Positions 43,032 to 52,389 of a stretch of DNA of 64,000 bases are shown piece after piece. How positions within the stretch are numbered: the stretch's first letter is position 1; every line of letters begins with the position of its first letter. This DNA is from Paraburkholderia fungorum (GTDB lineage: Bacteria; Pseudomonadota; Gammaproteobacteria; Burkholderiales; Burkholderiaceae): positions 62,001 through 126,000 of the forward strand of contig NZ_MCAS01000056.1 in NCBI RefSeq assembly GCF_003610895.1. The letters are read 5' to 3'. The position numbers and the translations under genes are program-made. The notes beneath the pieces are model-generated. The model was not told the origin of the DNA, searched no databases, and was given only the letters and a program-made list of their open reading frames with translations.

Positions 43032-44325
43032 CCCGACACCGCGCGGCGCAACGCCTGCTGCCGCGCGCGCGGGCGGCGCGATACACGCGCGCCCCGCGAT
43101 CGCGCGCAGCGTGTCACGGCAACCGGTCACAAACGAGGGCGGCGCAACACGCTGGCTGATAACTGGCGTGCGTAGCGTTGCCTGTGTGCTGCTTGTGAGC
43201 GGAGCTTCGACGCTGATTGCGCGAACCGGTCTCAGCACACGAGCCGACGCGCTATGGATGAGCGCGCTGGCGTTAGCAACGATGACAATTGTGCCGCTGC
43301 TGATATCACGTGTGGCCCGATCGCGCAGCACGCTTGCGACGACGGCGACACTGATGACCGCGATGACGGCAATGAGCTCGGCGCCAGCATATGTGGGTGG
43401 TTTAGAGCATGACATCGCAATAGCAGGGTTGTTGTTGGTGGTGGGTGGCGCATTGCTGTTTTACCGATGGCATCTTGTCAGCGCACCGGACTCGCCACCT
43501 GAGGATTTCGATCGAAATCGCTACACGAATCAAAGCACAGACCGGCCAAACGAAGCCCTCCATGCGACTGGGGCGATGGTGCTGCTCGCATTGTTTGCGG
43601 GCTTATCGAGCGGCCTTCTTGCACGCTTCCAGCTGTATGCGATTTGCGGCGTGGGTGGCGCACAGCCGATCTGGCAGATTGTGCTTTCGCTGGGTGCTGT
43701 TTGCGCACTGGCATTCATGGCGGACCGATCCGACAAAAACAGCCGGATGCTGGTTGTGCTTTACGTGCTACGTGCGACATCGATTGCGGGGCTTGCAGCC
43801 TCAGACAGCCCGACGGCGGCCTTGTTTGCGGCAAAGATATTTGTGATTCTCGACTGCCTGACGATCCCGGCGCTGACGAAACTGCGTGGCAAATCGCACA
43901 GCGCGATGAGTGCGAGCTGCCCTGGCGCGGCACACCACATCGGGATGGCATTGGGTGCGACGTTATCGACGACGCCCTACTTTTTCGGCGCCGGATTCAC
44001 GACGTTGTATGTACTAGGCGCGATAGCAAACGTGACATGCGCCGGCACCTTAGCAGGCAAATGGTTCGCAAGAAGACAACCGCGCCATCGCACAACCGAC
44101 CCCACCGCTGTGCAAACCGTTCCGACGCGCACGAGGTGCGAGTCGGGAAGTATGACTGCCTTGTCACCGGGGCGGAGTGTGCGAGAACACAGATTCCAGA
44201 TGCACCACTACCGTGGCTGCGCGGGGGACCCGCTTATGAGCTGGCGGTGTGAGCCGCTTTCTTTGCTTATCTTTCTTTGCGGCGGCAAAGAAAGTAAGTG
44301 CCGCCCCGCACAGGGGCAACACTAA
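43012..44325 (+). CDS. MFS-like membrane protein with a 3' end formed by a repeat element
   Basis: The ATG at 43012 overlaps the amine oxidase stop by 20 bases; a GTG at 42973 is an alternative start. About ten hydrophobic segments are visible, with a second half (YAICGVGGAQPIWQIVL, FMADRSDKNSRML) that reads like the C-terminal half of a major-facilitator carrier. The natural protein sequence appears to end near FARRQPRHR (about base 44100); the last 60-odd residues are encoded by the repeat arm at 44145-44353, which supplies the stop. The gene may therefore be truncated or extended, and its function is uncertain. Confidence 0.5.
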   Translation: MAAASADPTPRGATPAAARAGGAIHARPAIARSVSRQPVTNEGGATRWLITGVRSVACVLLVSGASTLIARTGLSTRADALWMSALALATMTIVPLLISRVARSRSTLATTATLMTAMTAMSSAPAYVGGLEHDIAIAGLLLVVGGALLFYRWHLVSAPDSPPEDFDRNRYTNQSTDRPNEALHATGAMVLLALFAGLSSGLLARFQLYAICGVGGAQPIWQIVLSLGAVCALAFMADRSDKNSRMLVVLYVLRATSIAGLAASDSPTAALFAAKIFVILDCLTIPALTKLRGKSHSAMSASCPGAAHHIGMALGATLSTTPYFFGAGFTTLYVLGAIANVTCAGTLAGKWFARRQPRHRTTDPTAVQTVPTRTRCESGSMTALSPGRSVREHRFQMHHYRGCAGDPLMSWRCEPLSLLIFLCGGKESKCRPAQGQH

Positions 44326-44353
44326 TAGACCAATAACAATTCAAGGAAAGGCC
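44145..44353 (+). repeat. solo arm of the 200-base repeat element
   Basis: One copy of the arm seen twice in elements 1 and 2, in the same orientation as the right arms at 15739 and 46608. It carries the 10-base-pair hairpin and the GCCCC/GGGGC hairpin and ends in CAAGGAAAGGCCA. There is no partner arm within 1 kb. It fills the space between the MFS-like gene and the aldehyde dehydrogenase, and the first gene reads into it. Confidence 0.75.
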
Positions 44354-44428
44354 AACCCGACAAGCAACCAGCTCCCAAAAAAAGCCAGCAAACCAAACAC
44401 CACCACCATCACCGGAGACACCCCAAAA

Positions 44429-45907
44429 ATGTCCAACAAACAAACCGCCCCCCACCTCCCCACCACTATGTTCATCAACGGCGAAAAAACTTCAGGCGCC
44501 GCAGGCAAAACCTTCCCCATCTACAACCCGGCAACCGGAGAAGAACTAACCCAACTCCCGGACGCCTCGGAAACCGACATCGACCACGCGGTCAAAACCT
44601 CAAAATCGGCATTCGAATCCGACGCCTGGCGCAGAATGCCGCCAGCCACCCGCGAGCACCTGCTACTAAAACTGGCCGACCTGGTAGAAAAGCATACGGA
44701 CGAACTAGCCACGCTAGAAACCCTGAACCAGGGAAAACTCATCGCATTCTCAAAGATGCTGGAAGTCTCAGGCAGCGTGCAATGGCTGCGTTACATGGCC
44801 GGCTGGGCCACCAAAATCGAGGGCACCACTTTCGACCTCTCGATCCCCTTCCCACCCGGCACCCGTTACAACGCGTCGACCAAACGCGTCCCGGCGGGCG
44901 TAGTCGCCGCAATCGTCCCGTGGAATTTCCCGCTGCTGATGGCGGTCTGGAAAATCGCCCCGGCACTCGCATGCGGCTGCACGGTCGTGCTCAAACCCGC
45001 CGAAGAAACCCCTTTAACAGCAATCCGCCTCGCCGAACTGGCCCACGAAGCCGGCTTCCCGCCGGGCGTATTGAACGTCGTCACTGGCCGCGGTGAAACC
45101 GCCGGTGCGGCGCTGGTCAGGCATCCGTTGGTGAACAAAGTCACTTTCACCGGATCGACCGAAGTGGGCCGCATCATTGGCCGTCAGTGTGCTGAGGATC
45201 TGAAACGGGCATCGCTGGAGCTGGGCGGCAAGAGCCCCGTGATCGTGCTGGACGATTGCGACCCGAAGAAAGCAATTGAAGGCGCGGCAGGCGCGATTTT
45301 CTTCAACCACGGACAGGTTTGTACCGCCGGTTCTCGCCTGTACGTTGCACGATCGATTTACGACGAAGTCGTCCAGGGCATTGCAGCGGTGGCCGACGGT
45401 ATTGCCTTGGGTTCCGGTTTCGATGCGGCAACGCAGATGGGCCCGATGGTTTCCGCGCGGCACCGCGACAAGGTCATGGGCATGATTGCGCAAGGCAAAC
45501 AGGAAGGCGGCGAGATTCTGTCGCGTGATGCCGCTGTTGACGCGGATGGCTTCTTTGTCCGGCCGACGGTGATTGCCAATCGCGCGTGCAAGCCGCTTTC
45601 CGTTGTCAGGGAGGAGGTGTTCGGACCTGTGCTGGTGGCGATGCCTTATGACGATATCGATGAGGTGCTGGCGCAGGCCAACGCGTCGGAGTACGGTCTT
45701 GGTGCGAGTGTGTGGACGAATCAGCTGGACAAGGCGCTACGACTCGTCGATGGGATCGAAGCTGGGACGGTTTGGGTCAATACGCACAATATGGTTGATC
45801 CGGCGATGCCGTTTGGCGGGTTTAAGGCGTCCGGGATCGGGCGGGAACATGGGAAGGCTATTGTTGATTCTTATACTGAGAGTAAGTCGGTTTGTATTGC
45901 TTATTGA
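44429..45907 (+). CDS. feaB: phenylacetaldehyde-type NAD(P)+ aldehyde dehydrogenase
   Basis: Start at 44429 (MSNKQTAPHLPTT) with CGGAG upstream; 492 residues. The catalytic Cys is in FFNHGQVCTAGSRLYV and the general-base Glu in LELGGKSPV; FTGSTEVGRII binds NAD(P). The GQVCTAGSRLYV form is typical of phenylacetaldehyde and betaine-aldehyde dehydrogenases. With the amine oxidase it would turn arylethylamines to arylacetic acids. The frame is open upstream through the repeat, but that part is repeat sequence, so the downstream ATG is preferred. Confidence 0.85.
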   Translation: MSNKQTAPHLPTTMFINGEKTSGAAGKTFPIYNPATGEELTQLPDASETDIDHAVKTSKSAFESDAWRRMPPATREHLLLKLADLVEKHTDELATLETLNQGKLIAFSKMLEVSGSVQWLRYMAGWATKIEGTTFDLSIPFPPGTRYNASTKRVPAGVVAAIVPWNFPLLMAVWKIAPALACGCTVVLKPAEETPLTAIRLAELAHEAGFPPGVLNVVTGRGETAGAALVRHPLVNKVTFTGSTEVGRIIGRQCAEDLKRASLELGGKSPVIVLDDCDPKKAIEGAAGAIFFNHGQVCTAGSRLYVARSIYDEVVQGIAAVADGIALGSGFDAATQMGPMVSARHRDKVMGMIAQGKQEGGEILSRDAAVDADGFFVRPTVIANRACKPLSVVREEVFGPVLVAMPYDDIDEVLAQANASEYGLGASVWTNQLDKALRLVDGIEAGTVWVNTHNMVDPAMPFGGFKASGIGREHGKAIVDSYTESKSVCIAY

Positions 45908-45953
45908 TTGGGGTTTTTTGCCTGTTCGGCGGGTTGGTTGTGGTTTTATGATG

Positions 45954-45985
45954 TTGGACTTTTCTTGCTGTGTTAGTGGTCTGTT
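45954..45985 (-). repeat. partial copy of the outer end of the repeat arm
   Basis: TTCTTGCTGTGTTAGTGG here matches the outer end of the arm at 15325-15343, about 50 bases before element 2 begins. A similar stray copy of the outer end (AAAGAAGCCAGAAC) lies at about 46934-46947, beyond the other end of element 2. They look like duplicated outer edges. Confidence 0.5.
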
Positions 45986-46005
45986 TTGGTTGTGGTTTTA
46001 TGGTG

Positions 46006-46801
46006 TTGGCCTTTCCTTGATTTGCTATTGGTTTATTAGTGTTGCCCCTGTGCGGGGCGGCACTTACTTTCTTTGCCGCCGCAAAGAAAGATAAGCAAAG
46101 AAAGCGGCTTACACCGCCAGCTCATAAGCGGGGCCCCCGCACAGCCACGGTAGTGGTGCATCTGGAATCGGTGCTCCCGCACATTCAGCGCTAGTGACAA
46201 AGGCGTCATACTTCCGGCGGCGCTGCGCGCGCCGACGCGTCATTCACAAAACCATCTGCTATGTTTTCGTCCCCGCGGTTTGCTCAGTTCCCGCGCTCGT
46301 CGTTGCATCGCCGCCGCGCGCACAGTTGCGACCGTGCAGTGAATACAGCGCGCGACATTTCAAGCGTTCGCTCCCACAGTTGTTCAGTTCCTCAATTCGT
46401 CGCTGCATCGCCGCAGCGACCACAACTGCGGCCGCGCAACAAATGCAAGGCATCGACATTTCATTTGAGGTGGGGTTCGCCAATAAGAGCGAAAGCATCT
46501 CGCCGAGGCGAAGCCGATGGCTCCCGCTGCGCGAAGCGAAACCGCTGGTTTCCCTGGCAGACCCATCCTCGACGCACGCAGTGCGGAGTGGGAGCGAATG
46601 AGCGCTGTGTCGCTAACGCGGAATGTGCGAGAACACAGATTCCAGATGCACCACTACCGTGGCTGTGCGGGGGACCCGCTTAAGAGCTGGCGGTGTGAGC
46701 CGCTTTCTTTGCTTATCTTTCTTTGCGGCGGCAAAGAAAGTAAGTGCCGCCCCGCACAGGGGCAACGCTAATAAACCAATAACAAATCAAGGAAAGGCCA
46801 A
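46006..46801. mobile_element. repeat element 2: inverted, longer copy of element 1
   Basis: Left arm 46006-46203 and right arm 46608-46801 are inverted repeats of each other and of the element 1 arms. The core is the reverse complement of the element 1 core: the CGGCGGCGCTGCGCGCGCCG segment at 46216-46235 matches 15712 onward inverted, and the part ending at the right arm matches 15517-15660 inverted. It is longer than element 1 because of a duplicated 101-base unit. No transposase is encoded. It lies between the aldehyde dehydrogenase and a LysR gene; nothing else is supported in 45908-47037. Confidence 0.8.
46278..46463 (+). repeat. diverged direct duplication inside element 2
   Basis: 46278-46362 and 46379-46463 are two 85-base units offset by 101 bases. 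Both run from TTCAGTTCC or CTCAGTTCC through GCATCGCCGC to CGACATTTCA, with scattered differences. Element 1 has only the tail of one such unit. Confidence 0.65.
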
Positions 46802-47037
46802 CGCCGCAGCCGCACAGACAGAACAGACCACAAGGAAAACAAGGAAAAGCTAAAGACGTCAGAACAAGAAAATACCAACACCATAAAACCACAACCAAAG
46901 CGCCGCGCAGGCAACCAGATGAGGAAAAGGCCAAAGAAGCCAGAACAACGAAACCCCAACACCCCGTGTGCAACACAGTAAAATACACCACCCGCGCCCC
47001 CGGGCGCACCACACCGGCCCCGATCTTGAAACGCAAA

Positions 47038-47964
47038 ATGCCCGCGCTAAACGCGCTAAAAGCCTTCGAAGTCGCTGGCCGCACGGGCAGCTTCACCCGC
47101 GCAGCGGAACTGCTTAACGTGACTCAAAGCGCGGTCAGCCGGCAAGTCCGGCAACTCGAAGCCCAACTCGGCGAAACCCTGCTTCAGCGTCACCATCATC
47201 ACCTGGAACTCTCGGCCGCCGGCCGCATCCTCCTGCAAGCGCTGCAACAATCATTCGACCGGATCGAACTCACCGTCCGCAGCCTGCAAGAGAAAACCCA
47301 CCGCAACCGCCTGCGTATCAACGCGCCTCCCACCTTCACAAGCCGCTGGCTGATGCCGCGTCTCGGACGTCTGCGCGACGCGCACCCGCATCTGGAACTC
47401 AGTCTCTCAACCCGTATCGACGACAATCTCGCCGAATCGGGCGTGCTCGACTGCGCCATCCGCTTCGGCAACGGCGAGTGGGAAGGCTTCGACAACCGTC
47501 TGCTGATGAACGAACGGCATATCGCCGTCTGCTCGCCCGCTTTGCTGGCACGGCAGGTCGGTCGCGCGGGAATCGATCTGAACCAGTTCACGCTGTTGCA
47601 TGTGCTCGCAAGCGCGGATCAGCGCTATCTGACCTGGCAACACTGGTTAAAAGCCGCCGGCATCGACAACGTCGACACCCGCGGTGGCTACGAATTCGAT
47701 CTGCTCGATCACGCGATCCGTGCGGCCGTCGACGGCCTCGGCGTGACGATCGCCGATCGTCATATGATCGGCCGTGAACTCGCGGAAGGCCAACTCGTGC
47801 AGGTGCTGAACGTGCACGTCGACGGGCATCAGTCGTACTGGCTCGTCACGCGCGCGGAACAGGACGAGCTGCCGCACGTCGCGCTATTCCGCGACTGGCT
47901 GCAGCAGGAGATCTGGTTGACCGAACGCGCACTCGATTCGTCGGAGTCGGCGCCGTTAGGCTGA
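47038..47964 (+). CDS. LysR-family transcriptional regulator (GcvA-like)
   Basis: Start set at 47038 (MPALNALKAFEVAGR), giving 308 residues; the upstream frame is low in sequence quality. N-terminal HTH: GSFTRAAELLNVTQSAVSRQVRQLE. The sensor has GcvA-group features such as NAPPTFTSRWLMPRLGRL and DCAIRFGNGEWEG. It is convergent with the GMC oxidoreductase gene (stops overlap by nine bases), so it may control the set 47956-53814. Confidence 0.87.
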   Translation: MPALNALKAFEVAGRTGSFTRAAELLNVTQSAVSRQVRQLEAQLGETLLQRHHHHLELSAAGRILLQALQQSFDRIELTVRSLQEKTHRNRLRINAPPTFTSRWLMPRLGRLRDAHPHLELSLSTRIDDNLAESGVLDCAIRFGNGEWEGFDNRLLMNERHIAVCSPALLARQVGRAGIDLNQFTLLHVLASADQRYLTWQHWLKAAGIDNVDTRGGYEFDLLDHAIRAAVDGLGVTIADRHMIGRELAEGQLVQVLNVHVDGHQSYWLVTRAEQDELPHVALFRDWLQQEIWLTERALDSSESAPLG

Positions 47965-49626
47965 GAATACCGATTCAGCCAGCTCCTTCGCCTCAGGTTC
48001 AAAAGCGGCTTCGACAGCCGCGTCCATGAGAATCATCTCGGCGCCCTTCTCCGCCACCATCATGACCGGTGCATTGATATTGCCCGACGTGATGTTCGGG
48101 AAGATCGAGGCATCGACCACGCGCAGGCCGGCAACGCCGTGCACCCGCAAACGTGCATCGACCACCGAGGTATGGGGATCGTCGCCCATCGCGCACGAGC
48201 CGCACAGGTGGTAGATCGAACCCGATTGCTCACGGAAATACTGCAGGAAACCCTCGCGTGTGTTCACCTGCGGGCCCGGTGAAATCTCCTCGACGGTGAT
48301 CTCTTTCAATGCCGGCGATGCCATCACCTTGCGCACCAGTTCGCACCCCTGAATCGCCTCGTCGATGTCCTTCTCCGTGGTCAGCGCGTTGATGCGGATT
48401 TTCGCGGCGTCTTCCGCACGGTTCGACGCGATCTCGATCGATCCGCGGCTCGTCGGCCGGCACGGGTTGAATGCCAGCAGAAAGCCCGAATAAGGTTCGG
48501 GTTCCAGGCTCGCCTTATTGCTCTTTGGAATCCGGTACGACAGCGGATTGAAGTACAACTGCAGATTCGGCTGTGCTTCCTGATCGTTGCCCTTGAAGAA
48601 CCCACCCGACTGATTCACGCTCATCGCGAGCGGTCCCTTGCGCGTCAGCAGATACTGCAGGCCGAGCTTGAGCTTGCCGAGCAAGGGCCGCAATTCGTCG
48701 TTCAGCGTCTTCACGTTCGCGCGATAGTAGAAGCTCACGCACAGATGATCCTGCAGATTCTGTCCTACAGCGGGCAGTTCCTTGACCATCGCGATGCGAT
48801 GCTTTGCCAGCAATGCACTGTCGCCTACGCCCGAGAGTTGCAGCAGCTTGGGCGAATCGACCGCGCCTGCCGACAGGATCACCTCACGATTCGCCATGAA
48901 TTGCCGCGTCACGCCGTTCTGCGTGACGCTCACGCCGATTGCCCGCTGCTTGCCGTCGAATAGCACGCGGTTCGCCAGAGTGTTACGTTCGATCGTCAGG
49001 TTCTTGCGCGTCAGCACGGGATGCAGATACTCGAAGCTGCTGGACGAACGCTGCCCGTTACGTGTACTCACGTCGTAGATACCCGCGCCTTCGAATCGCG
49101 CGCCGTTGAAGTCGTCGCTGCGCTTATAGCCGGCCTGGTCACAGCCTTTCAGGAACACGTGACAGATTGGATGGACCGCGTCCTTCATCGGGGAGATCCG
49201 GATCGGGCCGTCCGCGCCGTGATACTCGGTGTTGCCGAGCGGATGCGATTCGAGCTTGCGGAAATACGGCAGCACGTCGTGAAACGCCCAGCCCGGGTTG
49301 CCCGCCGCGGCCCAGTCGTCGAAGTCGTGCGGCTGGCCCCGCACATAGATCATCGCGTTGATCGAGCCGGAGCCGCCCTGCACTTTGCCGCGCGGGCAAT
49401 AGATCGGCCGGTTGTCGAGCTCCTTTTCGGGCTCGCTGTAGTACATCCAGTTATAGGTTTCGTTGTAGTACGTCTTGGTGAAACCCACCGGGATCTTGAA
49501 CCAGAACGAGCTATCCTTGCCGCCCGCTTCGAGCAGCAGGACTGAATGTTGGCCCGACGCCGAAAGGCGATTGGCGAGAATGCAGCCCGCCGAACCCGCG
49601 CCGACGATGATGTAATCGTAGTTCAT
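47956..49626 (-). CDS. GMC-family FAD-dependent oxidoreductase (choline dehydrogenase-like)
   Basis: Protein of 556 residues. FAD-binding DYIIVGAGSAGCILANRLS at 4-22, and the GMC signatures PRGKVQGGSGSINAMIYVRG and SAGAVDSPKLLQLSGVG. The catalytic His lies in IYHLCGSCAMG, with Asn in GNINAPVMMVAE as partner. Such enzymes oxidise alcohols or polyols, passing electrons to quinone or cytochrome rather than oxygen. It is last of the leftward set with the dehydratase, MFS carrier and AldA. The polyol or sugar-alcohol substrate is not known. Confidence 0.88.
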   Translation of the reverse strand: MNYDYIIVGAGSAGCILANRLSASGQHSVLLLEAGGKDSSFWFKIPVGFTKTYYNETYNWMYYSEPEKELDNRPIYCPRGKVQGGSGSINAMIYVRGQPHDFDDWAAAGNPGWAFHDVLPYFRKLESHPLGNTEYHGADGPIRISPMKDAVHPICHVFLKGCDQAGYKRSDDFNGARFEGAGIYDVSTRNGQRSSSSFEYLHPVLTRKNLTIERNTLANRVLFDGKQRAIGVSVTQNGVTRQFMANREVILSAGAVDSPKLLQLSGVGDSALLAKHRIAMVKELPAVGQNLQDHLCVSFYYRANVKTLNDELRPLLGKLKLGLQYLLTRKGPLAMSVNQSGGFFKGNDQEAQPNLQLYFNPLSYRIPKSNKASLEPEPYSGFLLAFNPCRPTSRGSIEIASNRAEDAAKIRINALTTEKDIDEAIQGCELVRKVMASPALKEITVEEISPGPQVNTREGFLQYFREQSGSIYHLCGSCAMGDDPHTSVVDARLRVHGVAGLRVVDASIFPNITSGNINAPVMMVAEKGAEMILMDAAVEAAFEPEAKELAESVFSA

Positions 49627-49688
49627 GCTCTATGTCGCCAGACGGCGTCCAATCCATTGAATGCGTAAAACGGGTGAATCCGGGAGGT

Positions 49689-50906
49689 TCAGCCCTTGGC
49701 CGGCGCGAGATCTTTCACGTCGGCGGGACGAGCCGCCATTTGCAGATGCAGACGCTCGCCGGTGTACGGCGTGTGCTGCCGGACCACGTCCATGTTCAAC
49801 TCCACGCCGAGTCCCGGTTCCTGCGAAGGAATGATGTAACCGTCTTCCCATTGAATCGGCTTCTTCAGCACCTCGGCATGGAAACCGTCCCACGTGCCGA
49901 TGCTTTCCTGAATGAGGAAGTTCGGCGTGCAGGCGGCAAGCTGAATGCTGGCTGCGGCGCCGATCGGCCCGTTGTACAGATGCGGCGCGATCTGCGCGTA
50001 ATACACCTCTGCGATCGCCGCGACTTTCTTCGCTTCGAGCAGACCGCCCACCCGCGCCACATTCAGTTGCAGGATCGACGCCGCGCCCGCTTCGAGCAGC
50101 TTGAAGAATTCATACTTGGTGGTCAGGCGCTCGCCCGCGGCAATCGGAATACTCGTGTGCTGCGCGACTTGCGCCATCGCGCCTTCCTGTCCCGGCGGCA
50201 CCGGCTCTTCGAACCACAGCGGATCGTATTTCTCGAGCCGTTTGGCGAGCCGGATGGCCGATGACGGCACCATCTGCCCATGCGTGCCGAACAGCAGATC
50301 GGCCTTGCTGCCGACTGCTTCGCGCACGCGGCGGCAGAACGTTTCGCAACGGTCGAGCACTTCCATCGACAGCTGGTGGCCCGAGTAGGCCGTGTACGGC
50401 CCAGCCGGATCGAACTTCACCGCGGTAAAACCACGCTTCACGTTTTCAACGGCGCATTCGGCGGCAAGATCCGGATCGTCGTAGTCGTACTCGCCTTTGC
50501 TGTTCTTCGGATACAGGTACGTGTATGAACGCAGACGGGGGTTCACCATGCCACCCAGCAGTTCGTACACCGGCTTGTTCGCCGCCTTGCCGATGATGTC
50601 CCAGCACGCCATTTCCAAGCCGCTCACCACGCCCATCATCGTCAGATCGGGACGTTGCGTGAAACCGCTCGAATACGCTTCGCGCCAGAGCCGCTCGATA
50701 TGGTGCGGATCGTGGTCGAGCAGATAGCGGCCGAAGACATCGTCGATGATGTGGGTCATCGCTTTCGGGTGGAAGGTCGCCGAATAGATTTCGCCGACGC
50801 CTTCAATGCCGCAGTCGGTCTTGAGCTTGACGAAAATCCAGTACATGCCGCCCACGTGCGGCGGCGGTACGGCGACGATATGCGTTTCGAGCGAGACGAC
50901 TTTCAT
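49689..50906 (-). CDS. mandelate racemase/muconate lactonizing enzyme-family sugar acid dehydratase
   Basis: Protein of 405 residues, enolase superfamily. Capping domain 1-125, barrel 135-370. Visible barrel residues: Lys in FTAVKFDPAG, Glu in DPLWFEEPVPP and AAGERL, and the general-base His in APHLYNGPIGA. The position where MR-type enzymes usually have an Asp ligand reads LLFGTHGQMVP, with no acid. It would dehydrate a sugar acid such as galactonate or gluconate to a 2-keto-3-deoxy acid. TAA of the MFS gene directly abuts its ATG. Confidence 0.8.
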   Translation of the reverse strand: MKVVSLETHIVAVPPPHVGGMYWIFVKLKTDCGIEGVGEIYSATFHPKAMTHIIDDVFGRYLLDHDPHHIERLWREAYSSGFTQRPDLTMMGVVSGLEMACWDIIGKAANKPVYELLGGMVNPRLRSYTYLYPKNSKGEYDYDDPDLAAECAVENVKRGFTAVKFDPAGPYTAYSGHQLSMEVLDRCETFCRRVREAVGSKADLLFGTHGQMVPSSAIRLAKRLEKYDPLWFEEPVPPGQEGAMAQVAQHTSIPIAAGERLTTKYEFFKLLEAGAASILQLNVARVGGLLEAKKVAAIAEVYYAQIAPHLYNGPIGAAASIQLAACTPNFLIQESIGTWDGFHAEVLKKPIQWEDGYIIPSQEPGLGVELNMDVVRQHTPYTGERLHLQMAARPADVKDLAPAKG

Positions 50907-52226
50907 TTACGCAACCCCTTTCCTTTTAAGCATGTTTCTCAGCGCGAGCCCGGCAAAGCCGCCAAGCGCCGCCATCGCGGCCACGTAGCCGAAGTAAAGC
51001 TGGTAACCGAAGACACCCGGGAAGTTCTGTGTCAGATAGCCGTTGATCAACGGCAGGAACACGTCGGGCGAATAGCCGAGCACGGAGATCAGGCCGATGG
51101 CGAGGCCCATCGTTTCGAGCGGGATATTGCAGCGGTCCAGCAGCGACCAGTAAAGACCGCGAATCGCGTACGTCAGAATGCCGATGAACAGCACGAGGAA
51201 CACCAGCACCACATGGCTCGAGATACGCGGCGCCGCCATCAGGCCCAGCAACGACAGCGCGGCGAGGAACAGCGCGATCACCAACACTGAGACCTTCGAG
51301 TAACGGTCGCCGAGAAACCCGCCGCCGATGCCGCCAATCGGCCGCATCCAGAGCTTGAGTGTCGTGATCGTGCCGGCCATCACCACGGTCAAACCGATCT
51401 CGCCTTCATGCAGATACGCGGAGAAGCTGTAGGTGGCCCAGAACACCTGATAGCCGCAGAACACAATGGCCGCGACCAGCCACAACTCGGGGATCGATGC
51501 GAGCGTTTTCAGATCGATCAGCACGTTGCTGCGTTTCTTCGTGGCGCGGTTGGCGGCGGCGTCCTTTGTGCCTTGCGGGTCTTTGACGAGCGCGAGCACC
51601 ACACCGAGCGCGATGCACAAAAAGGCGTACATGTAGACGACCAGCCTGAAGCCCGCCGTCACCGGCTCGCCCCTGCCCTGCGTGAGCCAGGCGAACAGCG
51701 TGATCGCAATGGTCGCCAGCATGGCTTCGATCAGGCCGCGTCCGCCATCGAGCAAACCGAAAAAGCGGCCCTGCTCGTGCGAGCCGGCGATCATCGTCAC
51801 ACGCTTGATGACGGCGGCCCAGAAGGTCAAGCCGGTCGACAGCCCCCAGCCGCCGAAGATCAGCATCAGCACATGGAACGACGGCGCGCTCGAGTACCAC
51901 AGGCCGAGCAATCCGGTTGCGATCAGCGAAAAACAGATCAGCAGGCGTGGGGCGATGCGGTCGGCGAGCCAGCCGCTCGGCAGATAGCTCAGCAGAAAGA
52001 TCGTGCCGAGCGACGAATACAGATAGCCAAGCTGACTATCGGTAATGTGAAACACTTCGAGCATGGTCGGCTGATAGACCTGCCGAAGATACAGAATCGG
52101 GTAGATCGCGCCGGCGGCCACCACCAGCAACATAAGCTGGATATAGCGTTGAGCCTTATTGCTTTTCAGTGCGGCTTCTTCGCTCGATGCGAGCGAGGCA
52201 GCAGTTTGAACGGGTTGAGATGACAC
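50907..52226 (-). CDS. MFS transporter, GTG start
   Basis: Start chosen at the GTG at 52226 (MSSQPVQTAAS), because AGGAG lies eight bases before it; a TTG 14 codons upstream opens the same frame. The 439-residue protein has about 12 membrane segments, with the A-motif-like loop GWLADRIAPRLLI between segments 2 and 3 and GGFLGDRYSKVSVL between 8 and 9. It is translated directly before the dehydratase, so the substrate is probably a sugar acid. The central cytoplasmic loop is Lys/Arg-rich. Confidence 0.85.
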   Translation of the reverse strand: MSSQPVQTAASLASSEEAALKSNKAQRYIQLMLLVVAAGAIYPILYLRQVYQPTMLEVFHITDSQLGYLYSSLGTIFLLSYLPSGWLADRIAPRLLICFSLIATGLLGLWYSSAPSFHVLMLIFGGWGLSTGLTFWAAVIKRVTMIAGSHEQGRFFGLLDGGRGLIEAMLATIAITLFAWLTQGRGEPVTAGFRLVVYMYAFLCIALGVVLALVKDPQGTKDAAANRATKKRSNVLIDLKTLASIPELWLVAAIVFCGYQVFWATYSFSAYLHEGEIGLTVVMAGTITTLKLWMRPIGGIGGGFLGDRYSKVSVLVIALFLAALSLLGLMAAPRISSHVVLVFLVLFIGILTYAIRGLYWSLLDRCNIPLETMGLAIGLISVLGYSPDVFLPLINGYLTQNFPGVFGYQLYFGYVAAMAALGGFAGLALRNMLKRKGVA

Positions 52227-52389
52227 GTTAGCGCTCCTGAGAGACACAGCGCCGGGCCGGGTCTCCAAATATTTTTTATGGGTGCAGCGGTTCGCTGCGT
52301 TTCTGTGGGTTTCAAGGCAACGCGTGCCACCGGCTTTGAATCGCGCGGCACGCGCCGTTGTTGCGTCAATAGCTGCGTCAATACATGCT

